In this document: positions 35,687-44,662 of the stretch, one piece after another
How positions within the stretch are numbered: the stretch's first letter is position 1
Layout: every line of letters starts with the position of its first letter
Origin: JAJZMA01 sp021850405
GTDB lineage: Bacteria; Chloroflexota; Dormibacteria; Aeolococcales; Aeolococcaceae
DNA: 64,000 nt
Reading direction: 5' to 3'
NCBI GenBank assembly: GCA_027365835.1
Contig: DAHXLU010000109.1
Coordinates: 1 to 64,000, forward strand
Made by a program: the position numbers and the translations under genes
The notes under the pieces: generated by a model
Told to the model about the DNA's origin: nothing
Database searches by the model: none
Seen by the model: the letters and a program-made list of their open reading frames with translations, nothing else

Positions 35687-36670
35687 GTGGCCGAGGATGC
35701 CGTCGTTGTCGAGCAGTTGGGCAAGAGCTATGGCCGGGTCGAGGCGCTGCGTGGTGCCTCGCTGCGGGTGCCACGTGGCACTGTGCTGGGCCTGCTTGGC
35801 CCCAACGGGGCTGGCAAGACCACCATGGTCCGGATTCTGGCGACCCTGCTGGTACCGAGCTCAGGGAAGGCGAGCGTGCTCGGCCTTGACGTGGTTCGCC
35901 ATGCCTCCGAGTTGCGCCACCGGATTGCGCTCGCTGGCCAGTTCGCCGCCGTCGATGAGCTGCTAACCGGGCGCGAGAACCTGGTCATGATGGGTCGGCT
36001 CTACCGGATTGGCGCGGCCGCTGCCCGTCAGCGCGCTGATGAGTTGCTTGAGCGCTTCGAGCTGACCGAAGCCGCAGGACGGAGGGTCAAGACCTACTCG
36101 GGAGGCATGCGCCGTCGCCTGGACATCGCGGCTGCATTGGTCGCCCGGCCCGAGGTCCTCTTCCTCGATGAGCCCACCACCGGCCTGGACCCTCGCAGCC
36201 GGCTCGAGCTATGGGATGTGCTTCGCGGCCTGGTGCGGGATGGCGCCACGCTACTGCTTACCACCCAGTATCTTGAGGAGGCTGACCGCCTCGCACAGAG
36301 CATCGCGGTCATCGATGGTGGCCGGGTGATCGCTGAGGGCACCGCGGACCAGCTCAAGGCGCGCGTTGGCGGCGATGTGCTCGAGTTGCGGGTCACCGAG
36401 CTGACAGAGCTTGAGCCCGCGCGGGCCGCTCTTGCCGGGCTCGGCTCCAGTGATGCCACCCTAGACCGCGAGACCCAGTCGCTCCGGTTGCCAGTGCGGG
36501 CGGGTGGGGAGGTGCTGGCTGAGGTGGTGCGTCGCCTTGACAGTGCCCGGGTAGAGGTCTCGGATCTTGCCATTCACCGTCCAACGCTGGATGACGTGTT
36601 CCTTGCACTTACTGGCCACGGCGCCGAGTCGGCGCTACCACTCGAGCGGTCGGTGGAGAGCGGGGAATGA
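35687..36670 (+). CDS. ABC transporter ATP-binding protein, DrrA type
   Basis: The 327-residue ATPase has Walker A GPNGAGKTT near residue 45, a Q-loop, signature YSGGMRRRLDIA near 140, and Walker B LFLDEPTTGLD near 160, followed by a C-terminal domain of about 100 residues as in the daunorubicin exporter ATPase. GTG at 35687 has an almost ideal AGGAGGTGA upstream. Coding DNA here is more G+C rich at third positions than the surrounding genes, suggesting acquisition from a higher G+C relative. Pairs with the permease that follows. Confidence 0.9.
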   Translation: MAEDAVVVEQLGKSYGRVEALRGASLRVPRGTVLGLLGPNGAGKTTMVRILATLLVPSSGKASVLGLDVVRHASELRHRIALAGQFAAVDELLTGRENLVMMGRLYRIGAAAARQRADELLERFELTEAAGRRVKTYSGGMRRRLDIAAALVARPEVLFLDEPTTGLDPRSRLELWDVLRGLVRDGATLLLTTQYLEEADRLAQSIAVIDGGRVIAEGTADQLKARVGGDVLELRVTELTELEPARAALAGLGSSDATLDRETQSLRLPVRAGGEVLAEVVRRLDSARVEVSDLAIHRPTLDDVFLALTGHGAESALPLERSVESGE

Positions 36671-37494
36671 GCACGCTCGTACGCACGCTCCCTACCGGTC
36701 CACAATGGATCCTGCGCGACTCGCTCCAGATGGTCCGCCGGGCGCTGAAACACACCATGCGGCAGCCCGAGATGCTGGTCTTCTCGACTATCCAGCCGGT
36801 CATGTTTGTTCTCCTGTTTCGCTACGTCTTTGGTGGTGCGATCAAGACCGGCGGTCCCTATGCCGACTATCTGATGCCAGGAATCTTCGTTCAGACAACA
36901 GTATTTGGCTCGATGCTAACCGGTATTGGGCTGGCTAACGACCTGAACAACGGCATCATAGACCGCTTTCGCTCCATGCCCATGAGTCGGTCGGCAGTGC
37001 TGGTGGGCCGGACGGTGGCCGACACCGTGCGCAATGTCTTTATCGTTGCCCTCATGCTGCTGGTGGGGGTGCTTACTGGCTATCGCCCCCATGGCGGGGC
37101 GCTCGGCCTGATTGGCGGCTGTGCCCTCATCATCGTGTTTGGCTTCGCATTCAGCTGGGTCAGTGCTTTCCTCGGGATCGCGATCCGCAATCCCGAGGCG
37201 GTTCAGTCAGCTGGCTTTATCTGGGTCTTTCCTCTCACGTTTGTCAGCTCTGCCTTCGTGCCAGTTGACTCTATGCCGTGGTGGCTGCACGATTTTGCCA
37301 AGGTCAACCCCTTCACTATCGCCGTTGACGCTGCCCGCCAGCTGATGGCGGGTCCCCAGGAGGCAGGTGAGTTTGCCCACTTCTCGAGTCTTGGAGGCAC
37401 TGTCTCCCTTAATGTGGTCAGCTCCCTGGTCTGGGCGGCGCTGATCCTGGCAGTCTTCATTCCGCTCGCTGTCCATCGCTACCGCCGCGCCTGA
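36667..37494 (+). CDS. ABC transporter permease, DrrB/ABC-2 type
   Basis: The 275-residue membrane protein has six hydrophobic segments, with the ABC-2 type pattern (LVFSTIQPVMFVLLFRYVFGGAI near residue 35; AFSWVSAFLGIAIRNPEAVQSAGFIWVFPLTFVSSAFVP near 160-195). With DrrA it probably exports a hydrophobic compound such as a drug or lipid; the substrate is unknown. The ATG overlaps the ATPase gene as ATGA. It shares the GC-rich codon choice of its partner. Confidence 0.9.
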   Translation: MSTLVRTLPTGPQWILRDSLQMVRRALKHTMRQPEMLVFSTIQPVMFVLLFRYVFGGAIKTGGPYADYLMPGIFVQTTVFGSMLTGIGLANDLNNGIIDRFRSMPMSRSAVLVGRTVADTVRNVFIVALMLLVGVLTGYRPHGGALGLIGGCALIIVFGFAFSWVSAFLGIAIRNPEAVQSAGFIWVFPLTFVSSAFVPVDSMPWWLHDFAKVNPFTIAVDAARQLMAGPQEAGEFAHFSSLGGTVSLNVVSSLVWAALILAVFIPLAVHRYRRA

Positions 37495-37867
37495 GGCACT
37501 GCGGCCGCTTTCCGCAACCGCAAGGGATGGCCCTGTGCAGGTTGGGGCCCTGTGTCCTCTCAGAAGAACCAGAACCGCCGTCTGGAAGTGGGCCTTGCCT
37601 CAACTGGGCACTGGCACCGCTTTTCTGGTGGTACATTACCGAGAACCTGCTCTACGTGTGCCCCGCAGCCTTTCCACGTCGGTCTGCCGCATTTTCTGCA
37701 TGTTACTGCCCTGCACATGCTGTCCACCCTACTGCATCTGGCCGCGAAGAGGTTAGTGCAGCTGGAGCTGCACCACCGCAGGCAACACCAGCGCCATGCC
37801 ATATGCGCTCACACACGGATGGACCATTGTCTCTGCTGTGTCCGTTTGCAGGGAATAGCTTGGCAGC
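37495..37867 (+). other. Gene-free stretch with a possible leaderless promoter at its end
   Basis: No convincing gene. A weak hairpin (TGCGG/CCGCA) lies just after the ABC stop at 37500-37516. At the far end TAGCTT (37856-37861) precedes the next ATG by six bases, while GGGA at 37851-37854 could act as a distant ribosome binding site. Confidence 0.4.
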
Positions 37868-38983
37868 ATGGCAAACACTGACCAGGGCAGCTATGAAGGC
37901 AATCTCCAGGACAGCCAGTGGAGGGCAGAACTGATATCGGGCATGGTGTGGATGGAGCAGGTTCTCCCAGCCACCCAGAGCGGCTACAAGCTGCATGTCT
38001 ATGGTGAGAGCCGGGCCGATGTTGAGCGGATCCTTGCCCTGACCAGGGGACTGGCCACCAGTCTTGGGCTCGGGTTGAAGGCTGCTGGTCCAGCACTGTT
38101 TCGGGACGGCTCCAGCCCGCAGCGCAACAAGGCGGTGACTTTTTACCTTCCCCGCAGGGCAACAGTGCAACGGGATGCCGAGGCGATTGTGGACGCCCTG
38201 GCGGGGTATGGCAAGGATGGCCTGATCCCGCAGGACCAGCCGCTGGGCAATGGGGTTCACTGGCGCTTTGAGTTTGGTGCAGATCCGGGCCGCGATCTGA
38301 CCACTGCGCAGGCGCAGCGGATGTATGCTCCAGCCCGGGATGCGCTCCCCTTGTCGCGTACTGTGCGGCCACTGACTCCCCCAGTGGAGATCCGGATCCG
38401 TGATACGCAGTCCCGGTCTGTGGGCGCTGCACCACTTGCATTGCTAAAGCAGCAGGAAGAAGCGATTGCCCGTGTCGTGTGTGGTACACAGGGCATTCCC
38501 ATTACTGCCCTCTACGGGGTGCGGCTTGCTATCCGGGAGAAGCTGAACGCAGCCATGGAGGCACCAGCAGCAGACGTGGCTGTCGCCCAGTTGCTGGGTT
38601 GGCTGGGGTTTTCTGCAGACGCCCGGATCCACAGCTCGGATGGGTCACCTGCGGGGGTGAAAATTACAGGTATTACAAAGAGTAATGCCATGAATCATGT
38701 CGTCCTGACCGCTCTTTCCCCCGTAGCCTTGCCCACGATCTTTGTGGTTGTTTCTGGTTCTGGTCCAGAGAAGTGGCAGCTGAATATGGGGCAGGAGGCT
38801 GGTCTTGCAGTTTCGAAGATGACCGCTCCAGCTACCGGTATGCCGGAGATGGCCACTCGACCTGGCGTGGTTTCCCTGGGAAAGGTCCATCGTCCACTCC
38901 TCCCGCTCCAGCCCGGACATAGCGGTGCTGCGAGATTGAATCCGGTGCGGCACAGGGATCGGGACCGGGAGATGGGCCGCTGA
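37868..38983 (+). CDS. Unknown protein, possible two-domain
   Basis: The 371-residue product has an N-terminal half with alternating strands and helices (VYGESRADVERILALTRGLATSLGLGLKAAG near residues 40-70, KAVTFYLPRRATVQRDAEAIVDALAGYG near 95-120) and a C-terminal region with a repeated-look AQLLGWLGF helix followed by a basic tail (residues about 325-371). No signal peptide, membrane segment or catalytic motif is visible. Codon use is like the housekeeping genes, supporting a real gene. I do not recognise the family. Confidence 0.6.
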   Translation: MANTDQGSYEGNLQDSQWRAELISGMVWMEQVLPATQSGYKLHVYGESRADVERILALTRGLATSLGLGLKAAGPALFRDGSSPQRNKAVTFYLPRRATVQRDAEAIVDALAGYGKDGLIPQDQPLGNGVHWRFEFGADPGRDLTTAQAQRMYAPARDALPLSRTVRPLTPPVEIRIRDTQSRSVGAAPLALLKQQEEAIARVVCGTQGIPITALYGVRLAIREKLNAAMEAPAADVAVAQLLGWLGFSADARIHSSDGSPAGVKITGITKSNAMNHVVLTALSPVALPTIFVVVSGSGPEKWQLNMGQEAGLAVSKMTAPATGMPEMATRPGVVSLGKVHRPLLPLQPGHSGAARLNPVRHRDRDREMGR

Positions 38984-39308
38984 CGAGGCAGATGGGCAGA
39001 TATTCGGCCGCGGCCGGCTGGGAGATGGTCTCTTTGCAACATGCATGGCCGGGAGGGGCTGGGCCGTTCCGGAAAATGGTGGCAGGCAGGGATTGACTCC
39101 CAGTGCACAGAGGAGGCAGCGGATAGCTGATTCAGGTGTATGACACCACCTACAGAGCCCGCCATCCTTCCCTGCGGGGGCGGCTGGGCTCCGGGTCATG
39201 AAACCCCGACCCGGAAGCGAGGGTTAATGCACCAAAGTCAGCCGTAAACGGTGTTTGCCGTACACCAAAGTCGTCCCAAAATGGTGGATGCAATGCTAAC
39301 CTTAGGGC
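38984..39308 (+). other. Gene-free stretch with hairpin and direct repeats
   Basis: No gene seen. CCGGGTC at 39191-39197 pairs perfectly with GACCCGG at 39208-39214. Directly after it come two copies of CACCAAAGTC, described separately, and a TAACCT hexamer at 39297-39302 six bases before the ATPase ATG, resembling a leaderless promoter. Confidence 0.5.
39230..39272 (+). repeat. Direct repeats CACCAAAGTC upstream of the DUF4143 ATPase
   Basis: Two identical 10-bp copies lie at 39230-39239 and 39263-39272, 33 bases apart. GCCGTA also occurs twice between them (39241-39246 and 39257-39262). Spacing of about three helical turns and position just before a promoter fit a regulator binding site, by inference. 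Confidence 0.45.
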
Positions 39309-40610
39309 ATGGATAGGCATGCTCTCCGTTTCCTGGATGCCTGGAAGGAAGACCAGGGTCGCAAACCGCTGGTGCTGCGCGGCGCCCGCCAGGTCGGCAA
39401 GACGTGGCTCTTGAACGAATTTGGGCGGTCGCGATACAAACAGGTTGCTTACGTCGACTGCCAGCGGGACAAATCGGTTGCGTCGGTGTTTGCAGGTGAC
39501 CTTGACCCAAATCGCATACTTCGTGGTCTTGGCATCGCCGCGCGGACGGCAATTGATCCGGAGACCACTCTGGTGGTCATTGACGAGATCCAGGAGGTGC
39601 CTGAGGCGCTCACTTCCCTGAAGTATTTTGCTGAGGAGCGCCCAGATGTCCATCTGGCCGCAGCCGGGTCACTCCTGGGCGTGGCGCTTCGTGCACGCTC
39701 CTCCTTCCCAGTGGGGAAGGTCAACTTTCTTGACTTGCATCCACTCAACTTCGACGAATTCCTCCGGGGCACGGGCGAGGAACAGTTCGCTGACCTTGTG
39801 CTGGAGCAGGACTGGGAACTGATCAGTTCGTTTCGCGATCGGCTTACCGAGTTGCTTCGCATGTACATGTTCGTTGGCGGGATGCCGGAGGTCGTGGCTC
39901 GCCACGCTGGGGGTGACTCATATGACGCGGTCCGGGAGGTGCAGCAGGACATCCTCCGGGGTTACGAGAACGACTTCGCAAAGTACGCCAGTTGGCCGGT
40001 TAGCCGTCGCATCGCTGAGGTCTGGAGCTCCCTGCCTGCTCAGCTTGCACGCGAACACAAACGCTTTGTGCTGGGACGGGTTCGCGAAGGCGCACGCGCC
40101 CGAGAATTCGAAAGCGCGATCCAGTGGCTATGCGACGGAGGCCTGGTGCACCGGGTGACCCGCTACACAAAGCCAGCGAATCCTGTTCGCGCGTATGAGG
40201 ACGCCAGGATATTCAGGTTGTTTCTGAACGACGTGGGACTGCTTGGTGCCCTTTCCGGTCTCGAAGCGTCTGTGCTCCTGCAGGGTACTGGTATCTTCGA
40301 GGAATTCAAGGGATCGCTTACAGAGCAATATGTGTTGCAGCAGATTGTTGCCGCTCGGAGTATTGCGCCGATGTACTGGTCCCCTGAGAGCGGGAAAGCT
40401 GAGGTTGACTTTGCGATTGAACGCCCAGGTGGTTTGGTTCCGATCGAGGTGAAGGCTGAGGAGAACCTGCAATCGAAGAGCCTGCGCAGCTATATCGACC
40501 GCTTTCATCCGCGTGAAGCTTTACGCTTCTCGTTGGCAGGCTTTCGGCAGGACGGCGTCATGGTCAATGTGCCCCTGTACGCGATCGGTCCGTGGCTCGG
40601 GTCGCTTTAG
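39309..40610 (+). CDS. AAA-type ATPase with DUF4143 domain
   Basis: The 433-residue protein belongs to the common AAA_14/DUF4143 family. Walker A GARQVGKTWLL is near residue 25 and Walker B TLVVIDEIQEV near 85. Arg/Pro-rich sensor regions follow. The C-terminal DUF4143 domain includes YWSPESGKAEVDFAIERPGGLVPIEVKAEENLQSKSLRSY near 360-405; its E-V-D-F and IEVKAE pattern is that of a PD-(D/E)XK-like nuclease fold. Such genes are mobile, often scattered and found in genomic islands; molecular function is unresolved. The start lacks a ribosome binding site and has a TAACCT hexamer six bases upstream. Confidence 0.85.
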   Translation: MDRHALRFLDAWKEDQGRKPLVLRGARQVGKTWLLNEFGRSRYKQVAYVDCQRDKSVASVFAGDLDPNRILRGLGIAARTAIDPETTLVVIDEIQEVPEALTSLKYFAEERPDVHLAAAGSLLGVALRARSSFPVGKVNFLDLHPLNFDEFLRGTGEEQFADLVLEQDWELISSFRDRLTELLRMYMFVGGMPEVVARHAGGDSYDAVREVQQDILRGYENDFAKYASWPVSRRIAEVWSSLPAQLAREHKRFVLGRVREGARAREFESAIQWLCDGGLVHRVTRYTKPANPVRAYEDARIFRLFLNDVGLLGALSGLEASVLLQGTGIFEEFKGSLTEQYVLQQIVAARSIAPMYWSPESGKAEVDFAIERPGGLVPIEVKAEENLQSKSLRSYIDRFHPREALRFSLAGFRQDGVMVNVPLYAIGPWLGSL

Positions 40611-40847
40611 AGCGTTGAGCAACGTGGGAGCCCCTGTCTGGTGCAAGTTCCCATCCGCAGAAGCCACACACTTCATTTCCGGATCCTGACGCACAGTGTA
40701 GGTGCCGAGCAGGGAGTATTGTCCGAGTTTTGGCCAAATGGCAGCGATTGTGACTGGCTGAAGGGCAAGATGACCAGCCATTTCCCGAATGTCCCCGCAC
40801 CAGCTGCTTTTGAGCTTACAGGTTGCCTCCTGGAGTATAGAACGGCT

Positions 40848-41363
40848 CTACGCACTATCCGCAGTGAAATATTCCCGAACCTGGCCCAGTGTGTAAGCCA
40901 CCGCGAGGATTACAGCAACCGTAGATATATGAGAAACAGAAACCAAAATAAAAGGGAGAACAGTTGTCAGCACAATCTCTCCAAGCAGTGGCAGCATAAG
41001 GCCCGCGGTCAGGGATACAGTGCCGACGCAGAGTAGGCTCCATCCCCCTTTCTCCATGGCCCAGACATGCCTTGCAGCGAAAATGAACACCACCCCTGCG
41101 ACAGAGTAGGAAATCCCTGCACCCACGTCAAACCATGAAAAAGTGGGATTGCATTGCCCCGCAAACATCGTGCAGCTGGCTGTATATACCATGGGCCCTC
41201 CAGCTACATATGCATCGGCTGACCATAGGGCGTATGCAGCACCAAAAAGGGTAAAAGCCCAGGCGTGCCGGGCAAGCCAGCTGCGGAGATTGTCCGGAAG
41301 CGAAGGGACCAGGGCAGTGGTGCGGGCAACGCCAGCCCGGGCATTTGCCAGTATGTTGGTCAT
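40848..41363 (-). CDS. Unknown four-helix membrane protein
   Basis: From ATG 41363, with an AGGAG about nine bases upstream, the protein is 171 residues. It has hydrophobic segments at about 35-52, 78-98, 106-130 and 132-160. Cysteines occur near residue 64 and 71 (ASCTMFAGQC) in the loop between the first two helices, a possible external disulfide. The topology would fit small DoxX- or VKOR-like proteins, but the sequence motifs of those families are not present. Family unknown. The open frame extends 17 codons upstream. Confidence 0.55.
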   Translation of the reverse strand: MTNILANARAGVARTTALVPSLPDNLRSWLARHAWAFTLFGAAYALWSADAYVAGGPMVYTASCTMFAGQCNPTFSWFDVGAGISYSVAGVVFIFAARHVWAMEKGGWSLLCVGTVSLTAGLMLPLLGEIVLTTVLPFILVSVSHISTVAVILAVAYTLGQVREYFTADSA

Positions 41364-41823
<460 letters not shown>

Positions 41824-42645
41824 ATGGGCAGCGAATATTTCGTACTTGTAAGCGAGCATCCCGGGGAGAGGGAGAAGGCGCTTGATATGGATGCCAGCGT
41901 GGTGGGGAACCGGCTGGAGCATCCCAGAGGGGTGCGTGCGTTCCCGACCCTGGAGGATGCCGTCGATCCTCATTTTGGGCCGCCTGCATTCCCCTTTTCT
42001 GTAGTTGTGGTTACCGCGCCCGTTGCCGGAAAGGCCAATCCTGACGATACAGTCACTGCCAGATCCTGGAGTGTCAGCCGCCAGATGGGGGCGCAGGCCG
42101 TGTTTGGCGAGCATGGAGCAGTGGTGGTTGAGCGGCTCTCTGCGCTGCAGCAGCCCATGCAGTTTGATTCCACAGTCGTCGCACGTGCGGTCGCGTTGCT
42201 TACAGTCAGTCTCGGCCGACCCAGGGGGCGGGGGCTGGCGGGGGAGCGCCCAGGCTGGCAGGCGACATCTGCCGCTGGTGCTGCTGACGCCATTCCCGGA
42301 GAAGCCAGGTGGGCAGCACTCGCTGCTCGTTCGGTTGTGTGGAGCACCATCACCGGGGCAGTTCCAAACACCTGGGCAGAAGGGCCTGCCCGGGAGGCGG
42401 CAGCTGACCTGGTCGGATCTGCCGTTGCCTGGGGGGCAAAGGGGGAATCGGGTCCCAATCCGTATGAGCCCGCCCTGGCACTTGCCAGAATGGGTGTGGT
42501 TGCCGCGCCCAGTCAGGCAGCCCTTACGCTCTGGAGGGAAGGGCGCGTGATAAGCAGGACCGGATTGCTGTCAGACCGCAATATTGGTCAATCCCAGACC
42601 GGGAGGCTTCGGTCGATGGGTGGGTCAGAAGCGCTTACAGCATAG
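41824..42645 (+). CDS. Unknown protein with secreted-like or globular domain
   Basis: The 273-residue product has an N-terminal region with EYFVLVSEHPGE and a hydrophobic strand FPFSVVVVTAPVAG near residue 60, and an Ala/Gly-rich middle. No signal peptide is obvious. It begins without a ribosome binding site but with TAGGCT six bases before ATG 41824. No domain is recognised; the coding pattern fits the genome. It lies alone between the microsatellite and a divergent protease. Confidence 0.5.
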   Translation: MGSEYFVLVSEHPGEREKALDMDASVVGNRLEHPRGVRAFPTLEDAVDPHFGPPAFPFSVVVVTAPVAGKANPDDTVTARSWSVSRQMGAQAVFGEHGAVVVERLSALQQPMQFDSTVVARAVALLTVSLGRPRGRGLAGERPGWQATSAAGAADAIPGEARWAALAARSVVWSTITGAVPNTWAEGPAREAAADLVGSAVAWGAKGESGPNPYEPALALARMGVVAAPSQAALTLWREGRVISRTGLLSDRNIGQSQTGRLRSMGGSEALTA

Positions 42646-42735
42646 GTGCTTACCTGCCTTTGGGGCAGCAGCATGGCGACAGCATTTGCTGCCACGGCAA
42701 TTCAGGCATTGGGTTGTGTAGTGCTGGCGGCGCTT

Positions 42736-43542
42736 CTACTCGGGTCGTGAGGTGCTTCTGATCTCGGCTGGAGCTGCGCCGTACTCGGGCTGCAGGTCAA
42801 GGGCCCAGAAATCTGCAGATAGCCCGGGATCGGTTGCGTAGGCATACGGGAGGTATCCATATCCACGATCCCCCCATCCGGCCCCCCATGAGTTGCGGAC
42901 GATGAAGTACTGGTGCCGGTCGTCATATCCGACCGCAGACAGTACATGCCCGCCCAGCAGGTTCTCGTCACTGCGGGGCAGTGGGATCATCCCGGTTTCA
43001 GAGACCGTGTCGCTCTCCATGCCGGAGAAGAGGCTGATTCCAAAGATGACCGGGTTCTGGGCGGCAAGGCAGCTACGCAGCTGCGTCAGGGAGGGCGCGA
43101 CCCGCCCATACCTTAGCTCCTGCAGCTGGTCGGATGTCCGGTAGAGGCGCGCTGGTGGCCGCTTCGCGAGGCGGCTGGTCTCGTAGGGCCATTCCTCCTC
43201 CGAGCAGGCGCCGTAGCGGAGCATGGACTTGATCCCGTCCCGTATCGAGGCTCCCGCGTCAGAGTGGACAAGACCGGCCTGTGCCCGCTGGTTGTAGTAG
43301 AGAAACATCCTGGATGGAGTCCAGGAGAGTAGCGTTCCATCCGGACGGCCACGGTAGGACAAAAGTGATGCAAGTGCGTTGGCAGTGCACGCCGCCAGCT
43401 CCCCCTGGTCGTAGACCGGAGGCATGAGTTCCCTTAGATCCACAGTGGGTGGAAGCTTGCGTCCGGGTGGGGCCTGGGTGTAGAGCTGGATGTCCCTGTG
43501 GTCAGGCAGGTCCCTGGTCCAGCCGTATCTCGCTATTTTCAT
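42736..43542 (-). CDS. Papain-like (C1A) cysteine protease
   Basis: A 268-residue protease with the bacterial C1A pattern. The catalytic cysteine is in VYDQGELAACTANA, where eukaryotic papains have QGxCGSCW; this C-T-A-N-A version is known in bacterial members. The catalytic His is in GGHVLSAVGYDD near residue 205 and Asn in VRNSWGAGWGDRGYG near 222. The start at ATG 43542 matches the usual MKIARYGWTRDLPDHRD; the open frame extends 33 codons upstream. No signal peptide is visible, so it is probably cytoplasmic unless exported by another route. It is divergent from the acetyltransferase gene. Confidence 0.88.
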   Translation of the reverse strand: MKIARYGWTRDLPDHRDIQLYTQAPPGRKLPPTVDLRELMPPVYDQGELAACTANALASLLSYRGRPDGTLLSWTPSRMFLYYNQRAQAGLVHSDAGASIRDGIKSMLRYGACSEEEWPYETSRLAKRPPARLYRTSDQLQELRYGRVAPSLTQLRSCLAAQNPVIFGISLFSGMESDTVSETGMIPLPRSDENLLGGHVLSAVGYDDRHQYFIVRNSWGAGWGDRGYGYLPYAYATDPGLSADFWALDLQPEYGAAPAEIRSTSRPE

Positions 43543-43606
43543 GCTGGCCTGATTGTGCCTCTTTGGAAAGTGGGCCTGCAGGAGTGGCCGGCGGTGTATG
43601 CTCGCT

Positions 43607-44164
43607 ATGGTGTTGAGCCTGCCTGTGCCGCCTGAAACCATCAGAGGGAGGCTTGTAACCCTGCGACGCTACACTGACGGGGATCGTGATCCGCTGAGAA
43701 CCGCAATAGCACACAGCTACGATCAGTTGCGCCCATGGATGCCATGGGCAGCTGCGCCCCCAACAGATGAATCGGTTGACGCATTTATCACGCCTGCCAT
43801 CCAGTGGTTTGGCGGTGACCACTCGGCGAATTACGCCATAATCTCCAGGGCTACCAATGAGTATTGTGGAGGGTGCAGCCTGATGCCCCGGATTGGACCA
43901 GGCGCACTGGAGATCGGCTACTGGATTGACACCGGACACACACAGCGCGGATATGCTGGGGAGGCGGCCCGGCTCCTGACAGAGGCAGCGTTGGCGCTGC
44001 CTGGAATCTCACGCGTTGAAATACACTGCGACCAGGCCAACCATGTCAGTGCCCGTATTCCGCCGTCCCTGGGCTACCGGCTCGACCGTATCGAGGAGGA
44101 TGCTGTCGAAGCTCCGGGTGAGTGTGGAAGGTCGATGATCTGGGTGATGACGGCAGAAGGATAG
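43607..44164 (+). CDS. GNAT-family N-acetyltransferase
   Basis: The protein has the GNAT layout of ribosomal-protein N-acetyltransferases such as RimJ/RimL: RGRLVTLRRYTDGDRDPL at the start, a WMPWAA... segment, and the acetyl-CoA loop RQ/GYAGEA as TQRGYAGEAARLL near residue 120. The conserved late ANHVSARIPPSLGYR segment resembles SARVAEKLGF. The substrate is unknown. The start is uncertain between ATG 43598, ATG 43607 and GTG 43610; a TATGCT hexamer at 43597-43602 is seven bases before the GTG. Confidence 0.85.
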   Translation: MVLSLPVPPETIRGRLVTLRRYTDGDRDPLRTAIAHSYDQLRPWMPWAAAPPTDESVDAFITPAIQWFGGDHSANYAIISRATNEYCGGCSLMPRIGPGALEIGYWIDTGHTQRGYAGEAARLLTEAALALPGISRVEIHCDQANHVSARIPPSLGYRLDRIEEDAVEAPGECGRSMIWVMTAEG

Positions 44165-44662
44165 TACAAGGCTTACGGAGCGACCTGGTTCCCCGGTCCC
44201 TTGTTTGCCTGCGCACCGTCATGGGGCAAGGTGCGTTTACACGCGGGTTCGGGCTGGACATTCAGGTTTCTGTTTTATCCCTGCTTGACAGCTGGTCTAT
44301 TTTTTTATTGCATCAGCGCGCCTCTGCGCTTAGGGTCATTGCGCAGTTGCTGGCTGACCCGCTGATGGCCCATGTGAATCTGCAGCCCGGTCCGTAGCAG
44401 CTTCTCCTTCCGCCAGCGCAATTTTTTCTGCTTGTGGGGCAGCTGACTCCTGATCCTGGGCGGCGCACGTTCATATCCAGATGGCCCCTCGGTCTGGAGC
44501 GGCGCGTACAGTGGCCATTGCCGTATTTTCTGGTCAGGGTGGTTACCGAAGCTTGCCTGCCTGCGATCGATCGGCAGAGACGCTGCTGCCTGTCCTGATG
44601 CCCGGTGAGCCGGAGTGCTACGCTCAGGCTACTAGGAAGGAATCAGTCAGCGGGAGAGAACC
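44165..44662. other. Gene-free stretch upstream of ppdK
   Basis: No credible gene. TTGACA at 44285-44290 is a full -35 consensus but without a good -10 at the right distance. GCTACGCTCAGG before the ppdK ribosome binding site holds a TACGCT hexamer that may be a -10 element. Confidence 0.4.
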
